DNA from: Burkholderiaceae bacterium
GTDB lineage: Bacteria > Pseudomonadota > Gammaproteobacteria > Burkholderiales > Burkholderiaceae_B
Assembly (NCBI GenBank): GCA_021208885.1
Contig: JAJOJF010000044.1
Location: forward strand, 1 to 64,000
DNA length: 64,000 nt
Direction: 5' to 3'
The stretch's first letter is position 1; each line of letters begins with the position of its first letter. A program made the translations under genes and the position numbers. The notes beneath the pieces were generated by a model, which searched no databases, was not told where the DNA came from, and saw only the letters and a list, made by a program, of their open reading frames with translations. Below, in pieces: positions 35,810 to 48,068 of this stretch.

Positions 35810-37528
35810 TTATTCGCCGTCTTTGGCTTGATCAAGCTTGGCTTTCAACAAGGCGCCAAGGTTGGTCGTGCCAGTGGTAGCACCCGCTTCGGACATGCGC
35901 TGCAACGTATCAGCCGTGTCAGCATTTTCGCGAGCCTTGATCGAGAGCTGGATCGAACGGGCCTTGCGGTCCACGTTGATGATCATGGCCTGAACCTCTT
36001 GGCCTTCCTTCAGAACCGTGGTCGCATCTTCAACGCGGCCGCTCGCCATCTCGGAAGCACGCAGATAGCCTTCCACGTCGACTGACAAGGTCACCACGGC
36101 ACCCTTGGGCTCAACGGACTTGACGGTGCCCTGAACCACAGCACCCTTGTCGTGTGTCGCCACGAAGTTGTTAAACGGATCACCTTCGAGCTGCTTGACA
36201 CCAAGCGAGATGCGCTCTTTGTCGGTGTCGATCGCAAGCACAACCGCTTCGAGCTCATCACCCTTCTTGAAGTTGCGCACAGCCTCTTCACCGGTGTCAG
36301 TCCACGACAGATCAGACAAGTGCACCAGACCGTCAATGCCACCCGGCAAGCCCACGAACACCCCAAAATCAGTGATCGACTTGATAGCGCCACTGACCTT
36401 GTCGCCACGCTTGAAATTAATGGCGAACTCTTCCCAAGGATTGGGACGGCACTGCTTCATGCCCAGGGAAATGCGGCGACGCTCTTCGTCAATCTCCAGA
36501 ACCATGACCTCGACCTCTTCACCCAAGGTAACCACCTTGCGCGGATCGACGTTCTTGTTGGTCCAATCCATTTCCGAGACGTGCACCAAGCCCTCGATGC
36601 CTGCTTCGACTTCCACAAATGAACCGTAGTCGGTCAGGTTGGTGACCTTGCCGAACAGGCGCGTGCCTTGTGGGTAACGACGTGCCAGACCAATCCATGG
36701 ATCTTCACCAAGCTGCTTGACGCCAAGCGAGACACGGCTCTTTTCCTGGTCAAACTTCAGCACCTTGGCTTCGATTTCCTGGCCAACGGTCAACACCTCC
36801 GATGGGTGACGAACACGACGCCATGCCATATCGGTAATGTGCAAAAGGCCATCAATGCCACCGAGGTCCACAAACGCACCGTAGTCGGTGATGTTCTTGA
36901 CAACGCCTTTGACGGTGGCGCCTTCGCTTAAGTTCTCAAGCAGCTTCTGGCGCTCTTCACCCATGCTGACTTCAAGCACAGCGCGACGCGACAACACCAC
37001 GTTGTTGCGCTTGCGATCAAGCTTGATGACCTTAAACTCCATGGTCTTGCCTTCAAACGGCGAGGTGTCCTTGACCGGACGCGTGTCCACAAGCGAACCC
37101 GGCAAGAAAGCACGAATGCCGTTGGTCATGACAGTCAAACCACCCTTGACCTTGCCGGTGATGGTGCCAGAGACCAATTCATTGTTCTCAAGCGCTTGCT
37201 CAAGTGACAACCAGGCCGACAGACGCTTGGCGCGATCGCGAGACAGCACGGTGTCACCGTAGCCGTTCTCAAGCGAATCAATCGCCACAGATACAAAATC
37301 ACCTTCACTAACTTCGAGCTCACCCTGATCGTTGAGGAACTCCTCGAGCGGGATGAACGCTTCAGATTTCAGGCCTGCGTTGACGATCACAAAATTGTGG
37401 TCGACACGTAAAACTTCAGCAGAGATCACTTCGCCGGACTTCATGTCCTGCTTTTTGACGCTCTGGGCAAACAAGTCGGCAAAGCTTTCGCCGCCGGTTA
37501 GGTTTTCAGTGGTTTGTTGAGTTGACAT
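35810..37528 (-). CDS. rpsA: 30S ribosomal protein S1
   Basis: A 572-residue protein with six S1 RNA-binding repeats: for example [63 protein letters not shown] and [22 protein letters not shown]1 binds mRNA leaders and loads them on the 30S subunit. It is usually cotranscribed after cmk, but here an opposing ydcF-like gene stands between them. The leader at 37529-37791 must therefore contain its own promoter. Confidence 0.97.
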   Translation of the reverse strand: MSTQQTTENLTGGESFADLFAQSVKKQDMKSGEVISAEVLRVDHNFVIVNAGLKSEAFIPLEEFLNDQGELEVSEGDFVSVAIDSLENGYGDTVLSRDRAKRLSAWLSLEQALENNELVSGTITGKVKGGLTVMTNGIRAFLPGSLVDTRPVKDTSPFEGKTMEFKVIKLDRKRNNVVLSRRAVLEVSMGEERQKLLENLSEGATVKGVVKNITDYGAFVDLGGIDGLLHITDMAWRRVRHPSEVLTVGQEIEAKVLKFDQEKSRVSLGVKQLGEDPWIGLARRYPQGTRLFGKVTNLTDYGSFVEVEAGIEGLVHVSEMDWTNKNVDPRKVVTLGEEVEVMVLEIDEERRRISLGMKQCRPNPWEEFAINFKRGDKVSGAIKSITDFGVFVGLPGGIDGLVHLSDLSWTDTGEEAVRNFKKGDELEAVVLAIDTDKERISLGVKQLEGDPFNNFVATHDKGAVVQGTVKSVEPKGAVVTLSVDVEGYLRASEMASGRVEDATTVLKEGQEVQAMIINVDRKARSIQLSIKARENADTADTLQRMSEAGATTGTTNLGALLKAKLDQAKDGE

Positions 37529-37791
37529 GTAAAAGGTACCCGGTGGATCCTATCGATCCGGTTTCTCGCCGAGCCTCTTGGCAGAAATCCCATATTTCTG
37601 ACAGAAGTCTCCGCGGTGTTAATAAAATAACCGAGCCTGCAAGACCTTCTTGAAGCAAGACCTGTGGCAACGGCACTTGTGCTACGCTCCCCGCAAACAT
37701 TGCGGAAAGCTTTATATCGTAGCATAAAAAATTTGATCATTTCGCACTAGCCTACTTCACCTCGGTAGCTACCCTTACTCCGGTTACTCTG

Positions 37792-38592
37792 ATGACCAGC
37801 CCCGAAAGCCTGAACCTGCTAAACCTTGCCGTCAAACTGTTGACCTGGGCTGCTACTCCCTTGGGTCTGCTATGTCTGGGTGTTGCCACCGGTTCCATGG
37901 TCAAGCGCATTCGGCCAAGCTCGGCTATCGGGCCCATCATCATGGGGCTGGCGGTCTTACAGATTGTGGCCTTTGCCATGCCGCCATTGGCTTACCAGCT
38001 ACAGGCAAGCCTGGAACATCGGGCAGCAAATCTCCACAAAACAAACGTCGGCCAACCCTACGACGGCATTTTGCTGTTGGGCGGTTTGACCCGCTCCACC
38101 CGCTCACCCCTGTCACCGGACTGGCAACCAGACATAACCGAAGCAGCTGACCGCGCCCACCACGCAGCACGCCTTTGGCACGATGGCATGGCACCGAGGA
38201 TTATCGTAGCTGGCGGGGTCTGGCCAGCCAATCCGCCCAAGCCCACCGAGGCTTTTTGGATACAGCAATTGTTGTTGCAACTCGGTGTGCCACAAGATGC
38301 AATCGTGCTCGAGGACCGATCAACCACCACCCGTGAAAACGTCAGAAACGTCGCTCAAATAATGCAAACGAATGGTTGGGCGGGGCGACTGGCGCTAGTG
38401 ACCTCCGCCTCACACATGCCAAGAGCCTACGCCAATGCCGAACGCGCCGGCCTCAAAGTCGACGCTTACCCAACCGATTGGCAAGGGCATGCAGCAATGG
38501 ACAGACCCATCACCTGGCTGCCCAATGCCGATGCACTGCAACTGAGTAGCCGAACGCTCAAAGAATGGATTGCATTGCTGGCGCGTTACTAG
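37792..38592 (+). CDS. YdcF/ElyC-like DUF218 membrane protein
   Basis: 266 residues with two N-terminal membrane helices (about 15-37 and 47-70), then the periplasmic DUF218 domain: YDGILLLGGLTRS, DRAHHAARLWHDGMAPRIIVAGG, DRSTTTRENVRNVAQIM and LVTSASHMPRAYANAERAGL. ElyC and SanA relatives influence envelope peptidoglycan/lipid-carrier steps; the biochemical activity is unsettled. The gene is on the strand opposite to its neighbours and separates cmk from rpsA. Confidence 0.87.
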   Translation: MTSPESLNLLNLAVKLLTWAATPLGLLCLGVATGSMVKRIRPSSAIGPIIMGLAVLQIVAFAMPPLAYQLQASLEHRAANLHKTNVGQPYDGILLLGGLTRSTRSPLSPDWQPDITEAADRAHHAARLWHDGMAPRIIVAGGVWPANPPKPTEAFWIQQLLLQLGVPQDAIVLEDRSTTTRENVRNVAQIMQTNGWAGRLALVTSASHMPRAYANAERAGLKVDAYPTDWQGHAAMDRPITWLPNADALQLSSRTLKEWIALLARY

Positions 38593-38599
38593 AGCATGG

Positions 38600-39280
38600 C
38601 TAGCCACTGCGCTGTAACTTGCGCCACAGTGACAAGACCGCAGCGACCGTTTCTTCGACTGTCAGTCGCGATGAGTCAAGCTGATGAGCATCATCGGCGG
38701 GTTTTAAAGGTGCAACTGCCCTTTCGGTGTCGCGCGCATCGCGCTCTTTTAGGTCAGCAAGCACCGCTTGTTCATCCGGTTCGATTCCGCGCTCACGCAA
38801 CTGCTGGCAGCGCCGCTGAGCGCGAGCATGGATATCGGCTACTAAAAAAATCTTCAAGTCAGCATCCGGAAACACCACCGTACCCATGTCACGGCCATCA
38901 GCCACAAGTCCTGGCGCCTGCCGAAACGCCCGCTGACGGTTAAGCAATGCCTCGCGCACCGGCGCAGCCGGTGCCAAGCGAGAGGCCAGGTTCCCGACAT
39001 GCTCTTGGCGAATCAGTTTAGTGACGTCTTTGTTGGCCAACCAGATGCGGCTACCCTCAAACCGAATGTCCATGCGCCTTGCCGCCAGAGCCACAGCGGC
39101 AATGTCATTGGCATCGATGTTTTTGTCCAGTACCGTCCAGGCAGCTAGCCGATACAAAGCGCCGCTGTCCAACACATGCCAACCAAGCTCGGCTGCCACT
39201 AGCGCGGTCACAGTCCCCTTGCCAGAAGCGGTGGGACCATCAATCGCGATGACTGGCACCTGCAGACCTGCTGCCTTCAC
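38600..39280 (-). CDS. cmk: Cytidylate kinase
   Basis: A 226-residue P-loop kinase ([22 protein letters not shown] near residues 17-38) with [36 protein letters not shown] and the lid region [13 protein letters not shown]. It phosphorylates CMP and dCMP. The start overlaps the aroA stop by 4 bases. It converges with the ydcF-like gene, with 7 bases between. Confidence 0.95.
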   Translation of the reverse strand: MKAAGLQVPVIAIDGPTASGKGTVTALVAAELGWHVLDSGALYRLAAWTVLDKNIDANDIAAVALAARRMDIRFEGSRIWLANKDVTKLIRQEHVGNLASRLAPAAPVREALLNRQRAFRQAPGLVADGRDMGTVVFPDADLKIFLVADIHARAQRRCQQLRERGIEPDEQAVLADLKERDARDTERAVAPLKPADDAHQLDSSRLTVEETVAAVLSLWRKLQRSG

Positions 39281-40611
39281 GAAACCACCTGCTCGTAGAC
39301 TGAAAAATACTCAGGAAACGTTTTAGCCACACAGCCCGGGTCCTCGATGGTCACCGGCACAGGCCCAAAGGCTGCCAGAGAGAAACACATCGCCATACGA
39401 TGATCATCATAAGTATGAATGCTGGCAGCTCGCCACTGGCCAGATTCAATCGGATGAATGGTCAACCAATCCTCACCACTCTGAACCCGCGCACCTAGCT
39501 TGGTCAACTCGGTGACCATCGCATGGATACGGTCAGTTTCCTTGACGCGCCAGCTGCCGATGTTGCGTAAAGTGCAAGGACCATCGGCGTAAATGGCCAG
39601 CACCGCTGCCGTCATGGCCGCATCGGGAATCAGGTTGAAATCTGCATCGAACGCTTTCAAACGAGCACCGCTAGACACCGAAACGCCAGACACGGTTACC
39701 GAGTTGGCGGCAAGTTGAAGTTGCCCACCAAGTTGCTCAATGGTTTTTGCAAACGCCATGTCGCCCTGAATACTGTCAGCACCCACCCCTTCAATGGTTA
39801 CCGGTCCTTGACCAATTAGCCCCAAGGCCAAGAAGTAAGACGCCGAGGACGCATCACCCTCGACATGGATCGTGCCTGGTGACTGATAGCGCACCTCTTT
39901 GGGAATCACAAACACCAGCTGACCAGCCGCATCAGTCTGGCGCTTGACCTCGACCCCAAACTTGGCCATCAGTTTGGTGGTGATATCGATGTAGGGCTTC
40001 GAAATCAAAGTACCCACCACCGTGATGCGCAGGTCTTGGCCTGTCTGCAAAGTCAGCACTGGAGCTGCAAGCAACAAGGCCGTTAGAAACTGGCTAGAGA
40101 CCGAGCCCTTGACTTCGATGGCCTCACCACGAGCCATGGCTGGCTTGAGGCGCAATGGCGGGTAGCCCGATTCACCGAGGTAGTCAATGTCAGCGCCCAG
40201 ACCACGCAAAGCATCCACCAAATCACCAATCGGACGCTCGTGCATGCGCGGCACACCAGACAATTGGTAATCCCCCCCGGCAAACGCCAGTGCAGCTGTC
40301 ATCGGGCGAAACGCGGTGCCAGCGTTTCCTAGAAATAAATTTGCCTGAAGAATCCGGAAGCGTCCTGGACTTGTGATGGTAACCACACCATTTTTACGCC
40401 GCCCGACACCAATGCCCAGGCTCGAGAGTGCTTGCAGCATCACGCGCGTGTCATCAGAATCGAGCAAGCCATGAATGTCGGTTGAACCAGCGCTTAATGC
40501 CGCCAGAAGCAGCACCCGATTGGAGATGCTTTTTGAGCCTGGCAGCCGCACCGTGCCATGGGCTTTTGTTGCTCGCGCCAAAGTCAGGTCAGGCTGCTTG
40601 TGATCATTCAT
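39277..40611 (-). CDS. aroA: 3-phosphoshikimate 1-carboxyvinyltransferase (EPSP synthase)
   Basis: 444 residues, intact: [18 protein letters not shown] (substrate Lys/Ser), the [19 protein letters not shown] block around the PEP and glyphosate site, [34 protein letters not shown] and [18 protein letters not shown]. It catalyses the sixth step of the shikimate pathway. It overlaps tyrA upstream and cmk downstream by 4 bases each, showing tight coupling of the string. Confidence 0.97.
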   Translation of the reverse strand: MNDHKQPDLTLARATKAHGTVRLPGSKSISNRVLLLAALSAGSTDIHGLLDSDDTRVMLQALSSLGIGVGRRKNGVVTITSPGRFRILQANLFLGNAGTAFRPMTAALAFAGGDYQLSGVPRMHERPIGDLVDALRGLGADIDYLGESGYPPLRLKPAMARGEAIEVKGSVSSQFLTALLLAAPVLTLQTGQDLRITVVGTLISKPYIDITTKLMAKFGVEVKRQTDAAGQLVFVIPKEVRYQSPGTIHVEGDASSASYFLALGLIGQGPVTIEGVGADSIQGDMAFAKTIEQLGGQLQLAANSVTVSGVSVSSGARLKAFDADFNLIPDAAMTAAVLAIYADGPCTLRNIGSWRVKETDRIHAMVTELTKLGARVQSGEDWLTIHPIESGQWRAASIHTYDDHRMAMCFSLAAFGPVPVTIEDPGCVAKTFPEYFSVYEQVVS

Positions 40612-41536
40612 GCTTTACCCTGGCCCTGAAACTTTTTTTGTTGTTCGCCCCAGTCACGCCGCACGCGTGCTGCGTGCGCGAGCACCTCTTCAAGCCAAGC
40701 CTCATCCTGCAAACGCAAAGCCTCACGCGCTTGACCGAGCAAATCATGCAAGCCATCCAATTGGCGCAACATTGCATCGCGATTCGCAAAAAAGATATCT
40801 CGCCACATTTCGACCGAGCCTTGGGCAATCCGAGAAAAATCACCAAATCCGGCACCGGCTAACTGCAAGTTCAAATCAGCGTTGGCGTCACGCGCCACAT
40901 GCTCCACATACAAGCTAGCCAGCCAATGCGGCAAATGACTCACGGCAGCCAGCACATCATCGTGCTGCTCGACGTCCATTCTCACGAGCCGTGCACCACA
41001 GGCAGCCCAAGCATCAGAGACGAACTCGACGGCACTCGCTGTGTTTTCTGGCAGTGGGCACACCACCACGTGGCGGTCACGATAGAGCTCTGCAAATGCG
41101 GCTTGAGGACCGGATTCATGCGAACCGCAATCGGGTGCGCCGGCACGAATTGATCGATTCGATCGCCAAGTGCCGCACGAGCAGCTGCCACCACATTGCC
41201 CTTGGTACTGCCACCGTCGGTGATCAGAGCTTTGTCAGACAAGGCATTGGCCAGCCCTTGAAACACCGGCCCAAACGTCCCCACAGGGGCTGCGAGCAAG
41301 ATTAAGTCGGCTTCGCGGGCCGCCTGCTCGAGAGAGGCGATTTCATCGATGATGCCAAGCTCAAGCGCTTGCTCGAGGGTTTCGCGCTTGCGACCAACGC
41401 CAAGCACTCGACCCACGCAACCCGCCTGCTTTAAAGCTCGCGCAAACGAACCGCCAATCAGTCCCACGCCAACGACTGCCAAGGTGTTGACCCAAAACGA
41501 GCGATCGACAACTGACGTGATGGGCTCGCCGCTCAC
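40608..41536 (-). CDS. tyrA: Prephenate/arogenate dehydrogenase, frameshifted
   Basis: Frames 41536-40982 and 41069-40608 give one TyrA-type dehydrogenase of about 309 residues. The first has the NAD site [45 protein letters not shown] and VPAHPIA. The second has [19 protein letters not shown] and [18 protein letters not shown]. Restoring one G beside 41125 (gcggttcgc to gcgggttcgc) gives [19 protein letters not shown]. The enzyme makes 4-hydroxyphenylpyruvate for tyrosine. The lesion falls in a GGG run in an otherwise conserved pathway string. Confidence 0.92.
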
Positions 41537-42681
41537 GCAGCCTCCTTGCCAAGCACCTCAGTCAATGCCCTTATCAGGATCGCGTTTTCTTCGGGCAGGC
41601 CAACCGAGATGCGCAACCACTCCGGCAATCCATCCGCACCCACCGGGCGCACAATCACGCCTCGTTTGAGCAAGGCCTGATTAACGGAATTGGCATCGCC
41701 CACGTGGACCAGCACGAAGTTGGCATAGCTTGGCACATAGGTCAGACCCAATCGATCGAAGGCTTCTTGCAATTGCTTTTTGCCCGCGCTGTTGACTTCA
41801 GCGCTGCGGGCGAGAAACTCGTCATCCTGAAACGCTGCAATAGCGGCGGCCTGTGCCAATGAGTTGACGTTAAACGGCTGGCGCACGCGCGCCATGAGGT
41901 CCGTGAGTGCTGGCTGAGCCAGACCAAACCCAACGCGCAAGCCCGCCAAGCCATAGACCTTGGAAAAGCTTCGAGACACCACCAAATTCGCAAAGCGCTT
42001 GACAAGCGCCACGCTGTCAATGCGGATGTCATCTGGCAAGTATTCGTTGTAGGCCTCATCGAGCACGACTGTGACCCGGTTGCCGTAGGCAGCCTGCACT
42101 CGTTCCAGAAACTGCGTGACTTCCTTGGCCGTCAGGAATGTGCCGGTTGGGTTATTGGGGTTGGCGATAAATACGACTCGGGTGTTCTCAGCAATCGCTT
42201 CAAACATGGCGTCAAGATCATGCCCAAAGTCCTTGGCTGGCACCACGATGTGCTCGGCGCCACGAGCCTGGGTCGCGAGCCTGTAAACCACAAACGCATA
42301 CTGCGAATAGACCGCGCTGTAGCCCGGTTCCAGGAGCGCCATGCCAACGAGCTCAAGAATGTCGTTAGATCCGTTGCCCAGTGTGATCCAGCCAGCAGGC
42401 ACATCGAGTCGCTTGGCGATGACTTGCTTGAGCGCATAGCCGCCAGGATCCGGGTAGCGCCCCAAGCCCGATAGCTCGCGCTCAATGGCTTTTTTAGCGG
42501 ACTGCGGCATGCCCAACGGGTTTTCGTTCGAAGCAAGCTTAACAACCTGTTCAGGCTTTAAGCCAAGCTCACGCACCAGGTCGTCAATCGGCTTGCCGGG
42601 AATGTAGGGCTGAATTTCTTTGATGTGTGTGGGCGCCACCAATTCTTTGTTGCCCACTTTGCTGTCGCTGTTCTCGCTCAC
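41533..42681 (-). CDS. hisC: Histidinol-phosphate aminotransferase
   Basis: A 382-residue class-I/II aminotransferase: LASNENPLGMPQSAKKAI, YPDPGGYALKQVIA, FIANPNNPTGTFL, VVLDEAYNEY and the PLP lysine in SRSFSKVYGLAGLRVGFGL. In this string, between pheA and tyrA, it may serve aromatic amino acid transamination as well as histidine synthesis, as is common for such copies. It overlaps both neighbours by 4 bases. Confidence 0.93.
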   Translation of the reverse strand: MSENSDSKVGNKELVAPTHIKEIQPYIPGKPIDDLVRELGLKPEQVVKLASNENPLGMPQSAKKAIERELSGLGRYPDPGGYALKQVIAKRLDVPAGWITLGNGSNDILELVGMALLEPGYSAVYSQYAFVVYRLATQARGAEHIVVPAKDFGHDLDAMFEAIAENTRVVFIANPNNPTGTFLTAKEVTQFLERVQAAYGNRVTVVLDEAYNEYLPDDIRIDSVALVKRFANLVVSRSFSKVYGLAGLRVGFGLAQPALTDLMARVRQPFNVNSLAQAAAIAAFQDDEFLARSAEVNSAGKKQLQEAFDRLGLTYVPSYANFVLVHVGDANSVNQALLKRGVIVRPVGADGLPEWLRISVGLPEENAILIRALTEVLGKEAA

Positions 42682-43764
42682 GTCTGCCTCGGATAGGAAC
42701 CAAGCACCTTAAAAAATGCGCAACGCGCCTGTAATTCTGACAATGCCTTGGCCACAGCCGGGTCCTGGCGATGGCCTTCGATATCGACATAAAAGTAATA
42801 CTCCCACTGACCAGTGCGCGCCGGACGGGACTCAAAGCGGTACATGGAAACACCATTTTCTGCCAACGGTGCCAACATCTTGTAGACCGCGCCAGCCTCA
42901 TTGGGCACAGCCAGAATCAGGCTGGTTTTGTCCGCACCGCTGGGCAGCGTGTCAATCTTGCCAATCGCCAAGAATCGTGTGCGATTCGAGGGGTCATCCT
43001 GTATGCCTTCAGCTACCACTTCCAGGCCCCAAGCACGCGCAGCGATGTCGCTGGCTATCGCAGCCACCGTGGGGTCTTCTGAGGCAATCCGGGCGCTCGG
43101 CATTGCTGGCCACAGGCTCGCGCGCCAGTTGTGCGTGGTTCATGCCCAGCCAATGCTGGCATTGCGCCAAAGCTTGTGGATGCGCCATCACACGCGTCAC
43201 ACCCTCCATGTTGCCTGTCTTGGTCAAAAGGCAATGGCGAATCACAATCGTATGTTCACCCACAATGCGCACAGGGGTGTTTAACAGCAGATCCAGTGTG
43301 CGATTCACGGCTCCCTCGGTCGAATTCTCGACAGGGACCATGCCCACGTCGGCACCATCCGACTCCACCCGCCTGAACACCTCATCAAAATCCGGACACG
43401 GCACGCCGGTGATGTCCTGGCCCATGTACTCAAACGCGGCCTGCTCAGAAAACGAGCCTGTCGGCCCAAGGTAAGCGACACGAATTTCTTTTTCCAGGCC
43501 ACGACAAACCGAAATAATCTGCGACCAGATGGCATCGATGGCTTTGCCATCGATGGGTCCATGGTTGACTGCCTGCAATGCCCGAATCACCTGCGCTTCG
43601 CGTTCGGGCCGAAACACGGGGCCTTGCTCATGATGCTCATGCTTGAGTTCACCCACCGCTTGAGCTGTACGTGCACGCTCATTGATCAACTCAAGAATTT
43701 GCTGATCAAGGCTGTCTATTTTCTGACGCAGTGGCAAGAGTTTTGCCTGCAGTTCTTTATCCAT
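42678..43764 (-). CDS. pheA: Chorismate mutase-prephenate dehydratase (P-protein), frameshifted
   Basis: Frames 43764-43009 and 43103-42678 form one P-protein of about 360 residues. Its parts are an AroQ-type chorismate mutase (residues 1-90; [23 protein letters not shown]), a prephenate dehydratase ([37 protein letters not shown]) and an ACT domain ([39 protein letters not shown]). The frames part at 43091-43097 (NAE / ARIASEDP); removing one base or adding two restores them. The start at 43764 overlaps the serC stop by 8 bases. It makes phenylpyruvate for phenylalanine. Confidence 0.92.
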
Positions 43765-44902
43765 GTTCGCGCTCAAACCACTGTAAGTAGTCAATGAGAG
43801 CCATCACCCCTTGAAGTGGCATGGCGTTGTAGATCGATGCGCGCATGCCACCAACGGACTTGTGGCCTTTGAGCTGATTCAAACCCGCGGCGCGCGCGCC
43901 GTCAAGAAATGCTTGATCCAAAGCGCTATCAGCCAGCGTAAACGGGACATTCATGCGTGAGCGCACCGATGGGTGCACCGGCACGCGATAAAACGCCGAT
44001 TGATCAAAAAACCCGTACAAGGCATCGGCTTTGGTGATGTTGGCCTTCTCAATCTGAGCCAACCCGCCTTGCGCGAGCAGCCACTTGAACACCAGGCCAG
44101 CGATGTAGATGGCATAAGTGGGCGGTGTGTTGAACCGTGACCGCTCCTGGGCGACATTGGCGTAATCAAACGCCGATGGGCAGATAGGTAATGCATGACC
44201 AATCAGGTCGCGGCGAAGCACCACCACGGTCACGCCAGCAGGACCGGCGTTTTTCTGGGCTCCGGCATACAACATCCCAACATGGGAGAAATCCATCGGA
44301 CGCGAAAGAAAATGTGAGGATGCGTCAACCACCAACGGCACGTCAGGTGCGCCGAGCGAGGCCATCTGATTGGCATCTGGCCAATCCATGAACTCAACGC
44401 CACCAATCGTCTCGTTGCTGCAAAGGTGCAAGTAAGCAGCCGAGGGCCGAACCTGCCATTGATCAACAGCAGGCACCCACGTCAGCGGGCCGTACGTCTG
44501 ACCATCGTCGTCCAACGCAGCCTCATTGGTGGCCGCCACCGCGGGATCGCCGTATTTTTTTGCTTCTTTGAATGATTTGGTTGACCAACTGCCAGTGAGC
44601 ACATAATCAGCGTGCTTGTGCTCGCTTCGCCCAATCAGGTTCATCGGCACGATGGCGTTCTCTGCCGTGGCACCGCCTTGCATGAAGAGCACCGCAAACT
44701 CGTTGCCCACACCCAACAGTTCGCGCAAGTCAGCCTCAGCCTCATCGCAGATCTGGGTGAACTCCGAGCCCCTGTGACTCATTTCCATAACCGACATGCC
44801 GCTGCCATGCCAATCAAGCATCTCGGCAGCAGCTTGTTCTAGTACCGCTTCAGGCAAGACCGAGGGGCCTGCCGAGAAATTCCAGGGCCGCGATTTAATC
44901 AT
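43757..44902 (-). CDS. serC: Phosphoserine aminotransferase
   Basis: A 381-residue class-V aminotransferase: [67 protein letters not shown] and the PLP lysine in [16 protein letters not shown]. It makes O-phosphoserine for serine and 3-hydroxy-4-phosphohydroxythreonine for vitamin B6. It lies 5 bases after gyrA on the same strand and overlaps pheA. Confidence 0.96.
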   Translation of the reverse strand: MIKSRPWNFSAGPSVLPEAVLEQAAAEMLDWHGSGMSVMEMSHRGSEFTQICDEAEADLRELLGVGNEFAVLFMQGGATAENAIVPMNLIGRSEHKHADYVLTGSWSTKSFKEAKKYGDPAVAATNEAALDDDGQTYGPLTWVPAVDQWQVRPSAAYLHLCSNETIGGVEFMDWPDANQMASLGAPDVPLVVDASSHFLSRPMDFSHVGMLYAGAQKNAGPAGVTVVVLRRDLIGHALPICPSAFDYANVAQERSRFNTPPTYAIYIAGLVFKWLLAQGGLAQIEKANITKADALYGFFDQSAFYRVPVHPSVRSRMNVPFTLADSALDQAFLDGARAAGLNQLKGHKSVGGMRASIYNAMPLQGVMALIDYLQWFEREHG

Positions 44903-44907
44903 GGCAC

Positions 44908-47580
44908 TTACTCGGCAGGTGTGTCAGGCGTGTTGTTGGCATCGGGGCCGGCATTGGCACTTGTATCAGACCCATCGTTGCCTTCTGTGTCGTCGGAGTC
45001 GTCAGCCTCGTCAGCATCGCGTTCAGCGACCCGACGGATACCCGACAAATGACTGCCGTCATCAACGCTGATGAGGGTGACGCCCTGTGTGGCACGGCCC
45101 ATCTCGCGAACTTCTGCCACCCGGGTGCGAACCAGCACGCCCCCATTGGTGATCAGCATGATTTCATCTTCGCTTGAGACGAGCACTGCGCCAACCACCT
45201 TGCCATTGCGCTCGGAGGTCTGAATCGCAATCATGCCCTTGGTGCCGCGGCCATGGCGGGTGTATTCCACAATCGGCGTGCGCTTGCCGTAGCCATTCTC
45301 AGTGGCGGTCAAGACAGTCTTGGTCTCGTCGCTCGCGACCACCATGGCAATGACTTCCTGACTGTCATCTAGCATCATGCCACGCACGCCACGGGCGCTG
45401 CGGCCCATCGGGCGCACGTCATCTTCGCTAAACCGCACGGCTTTGCCAGCGTCTGAGAACAACATCACATCGCACTGGCCGTCGGTTAACTCCGCACCAA
45501 TCAGGTAGTCACCCTCATCTAGCGTCACGGCGATAATGCCAGCCTTGCGCGGGTTGGAGAAATCAGACAATGGCGTTTTCTTGACCGTTCCGCGCGAAGT
45601 TGCCATGAACACCATGTGCTCATCTGAGAATTGTTTGACTGGCAACACCACCGTGATTTTCTCGCCATCCAATAGCGGGAACATATTGACAATCGGACGG
45701 CCGCGCGATGTGCGGGTGCCCTGCGGGACTTCCCAAACCTTTAACCAGTACAGGCGCCCACGGTTAGAGAAGCACAATAGGTAATCGTGCGTGTTGGCAA
45801 TAAAGAGCTGATCAACCCAGTCGTCTTCCTTAGTCGCAGTGGCCTGCTTACCACGCCCGCCACGACGCTGGGCACGATACTCAGACAAAGGCTGACTTTT
45901 GATATAGCCACTGTGCGAAAGCGTCACCACCATGTCGGTTGGCGTAATCAGGTCCTCCGTATCAAGCTCAGTGGCGTTGTGCTCAATGGAAGAGCGGCGC
46001 ACATCCTTGGCGTTCGTAGAAAACTCGGCACGAATTGCCTCGAGTTCTTCAGCGATGATTGTGGTGATGCGCTCGGGCTTGGCCAGAATATCCAAAAGAT
46101 CTGCGATGTTGTCCATCACGGTCTTGTATTCACTGACGATTTTGTCCTGCTCAAGGCCAGTCAAGCGTTGCAGACGCATGTTCAAGATTTCTTGCGCCTG
46201 AACATCGCTCAAACGATAAAGGCCATCGCTTTGCAGGCCAAAGTTCGGAGACAAGCCATCCGGGCGGTAAGAAGCGCTTCCACCCGGGGTATCACCCTCA
46301 GCGCGCGACAACATCTCACGCACCAAAGAAGAGTCCCAGGTCCGTGACATCAATTCCTGGCGAGCCACGGGCGGCGTGGGCGCCGACTTGATGATGGCGA
46401 TGAACTCATCAATGTTGGCCAAGGCAACTGCCAAGCCCTCTAACACGTGGCCACGTTCACGGGCCTTGCGCAACTGGAACACAGTGCGGCGAGTAACCAC
46501 TTCGCGTCGGTGCGACAAGAAGTAGTCAACCATTTGCTTTAAGTTCAACAAGCGCGGCTGTCCATCGACAAGCGCCACCAAGTTGATGCCAAATGTGTCT
46601 TGCAGCTGGGTGTTCTTGTACAGGTTATTCAGCACAACCTCGGGGACCTCACCACGCTTTAGCTCAATGACCAGGCGCATGCCGTCCTTGTCCGACTCGT
46701 CCCGAATGTCAGAGATGCCCTCGATCTTTTTCTCGTTGACAAGCTCGGCCATGCGCTCTTGCAGTGACTTCTTGTTGACCTGATAGGGCAGTTCATCGAC
46801 GATGATCGCCTGTCGATTGCCCTTCTCCATGTCCTCAAAGTGTGTCTTGGCGCGCATGATGACGCGGCCGCGCCCGGTCCGATAGCCCTCGCGCACCCCG
46901 GACATGCCGTAAATAATGCCCCCAGTCGGGAAATCAGGCGCCTTGATGAGCTCAATCAGCTCATCGACCGATGCCGTGGGATTGCGCAGCACGTGCAAAC
47001 ACCCATCCACGACCTCGCCAAGGTTGTGCGGCGGAATGTTGGTGGCCATGCCCACGGCAATGCCAGAGCTGCCGTTTACCAGGAGGTTAGGCAGCTTGGT
47101 GGGCAACAATAAGGGCTCATGTTCACTGCCATCGTAGTTGGGCCCAAAATCAACCGTTTCCTGATCGATGTCTGCAAGCAGCTCGTGCGCTATCTTGGAC
47201 AGGCGGATTTCCGTGTAACGCATCGCCGCTGCGCTATCGCCGTCGATCGAACCAAAGTTACCCTGCCCATCAACAAGCATGTAGCGCAACGAGAAGTCCT
47301 GCGCCATGCGAACAATCGTGTCATAGACGGCCTGGTCACCATGCGGGTGATATTTACCAATTACGTCACCAACGATACGGGCAGACTTTTTGTAGGCCCG
47401 GTTCCAGTCGTTATTTAGCTCGTGCATGGCGAACAACACCCGCCGGTGCACCGGTTTCAAGCCATCACGGACGTCCGGCAGAGCACGTCCCACGATCACA
47501 CTCATGGCGTAATCGAGGTAACTGCGGCGCATTTCGTCTTCGAGGGAGATCGGTAGTGTTTCCTTGGCGAAGGAATCCAT
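44908..47580 (-). CDS. gyrA: DNA gyrase subunit A
   Basis: 890 residues, intact. The breakage-reunion domain has catalytic Y122 (MRYTEIRL), and the C-terminal wheel has the GyrA-box [10 protein letters not shown]. The last 40 residues are an acidic Asp/Asn-rich tail ([18 protein letters not shown]). In the quinolone pocket, [19 protein letters not shown] has Gln at position 83 (CAG), where E. coli has Ser, while Asp87 is kept. It introduces negative supercoils with GyrB. It heads the gyrA-serC-pheA-hisC-tyrA-aroA-cmk string. Confidence 0.97.
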   Translation of the reverse strand: MDSFAKETLPISLEDEMRRSYLDYAMSVIVGRALPDVRDGLKPVHRRVLFAMHELNNDWNRAYKKSARIVGDVIGKYHPHGDQAVYDTIVRMAQDFSLRYMLVDGQGNFGSIDGDSAAAMRYTEIRLSKIAHELLADIDQETVDFGPNYDGSEHEPLLLPTKLPNLLVNGSSGIAVGMATNIPPHNLGEVVDGCLHVLRNPTASVDELIELIKAPDFPTGGIIYGMSGVREGYRTGRGRVIMRAKTHFEDMEKGNRQAIIVDELPYQVNKKSLQERMAELVNEKKIEGISDIRDESDKDGMRLVIELKRGEVPEVVLNNLYKNTQLQDTFGINLVALVDGQPRLLNLKQMVDYFLSHRREVVTRRTVFQLRKARERGHVLEGLAVALANIDEFIAIIKSAPTPPVARQELMSRTWDSSLVREMLSRAEGDTPGGSASYRPDGLSPNFGLQSDGLYRLSDVQAQEILNMRLQRLTGLEQDKIVSEYKTVMDNIADLLDILAKPERITTIIAEELEAIRAEFSTNAKDVRRSSIEHNATELDTEDLITPTDMVVTLSHSGYIKSQPLSEYRAQRRGGRGKQATATKEDDWVDQLFIANTHDYLLCFSNRGRLYWLKVWEVPQGTRTSRGRPIVNMFPLLDGEKITVVLPVKQFSDEHMVFMATSRGTVKKTPLSDFSNPRKAGIIAVTLDEGDYLIGAELTDGQCDVMLFSDAGKAVRFSEDDVRPMGRSARGVRGMMLDDSQEVIAMVVASDETKTVLTATENGYGKRTPIVEYTRHGRGTKGMIAIQTSERNGKVVGAVLVSSEDEIMLITNGGVLVRTRVAEVREMGRATQGVTLISVDDGSHLSGIRRVAERDADEADDSDDTEGNDGSDTSANAGPDANNTPDTPAE

Positions 47581-48068
47581 AAGAGATGTAATCTAGGTCG
47601 AGGATTAAAAGTCCGCCACAACCTTGGGCTATAACGGTCTGAAACAAACATTACATTCTACACGCCGTAGGTGATACTGTCCGCCGTCCAACAGCTATCG
47701 CGAGCCCGGGTGCTCACCGTATTAAGGTAGAGGGGAAAAGTTCCGCTCGAACCACAAAAAAGTTCCACTCAAGCGTCCCGATGTCACCCAAAACTGACCC
47801 GACCTTGGCAAATTAACAACATTCTGTTGTCAAAACCCAACAACTAATGCCCTGTTTGCGTAAATTTACGCCTATACAAGCACTCAAAGTTGCTGCAGGG
47901 GTAGCAATTGCACGCAAATCGCTTAAGATTTCACTCAACACGCAGGAAACCCAGTGTGTACATATTTTTAACTTGCTCTTAGCGTTGTTATACTGGCCCC
48001 GTTTCCTGATTTGCGGCGGGGGTTCGCTGCGAGACTAACTTTCAGCTTTAAGCTCAACGAGGAGAAAC
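47581..48068. promoter_or_regulatory. Divergent region between gyrA and ompA
   Basis: There is no supported gene in these 488 bases; a 63-codon open frame at 47847-48038 overlaps the ompA promoter and looks spurious. Near-identical stretches aaagttccgctc and aaagttccactc (around 47738-47774) form a short direct repeat of unknown role. Confidence 0.5.
47967..47994 (+). promoter_or_regulatory. Probable sigma-70 promoter of ompA
   Basis: TTTAAC at 47967-47972 and TATACT at 47989-47994 have a 16-base spacer, about 75 bases before the ompA start. An AGGAG-type site (aacgaggagaa) precedes the ATG. Confidence 0.6.

Noticed and set aside
47847-48038. 63-codon frame between gyrA and ompA
   Set aside because: It overlaps the likely ompA promoter and lacks a ribosome site and family features.
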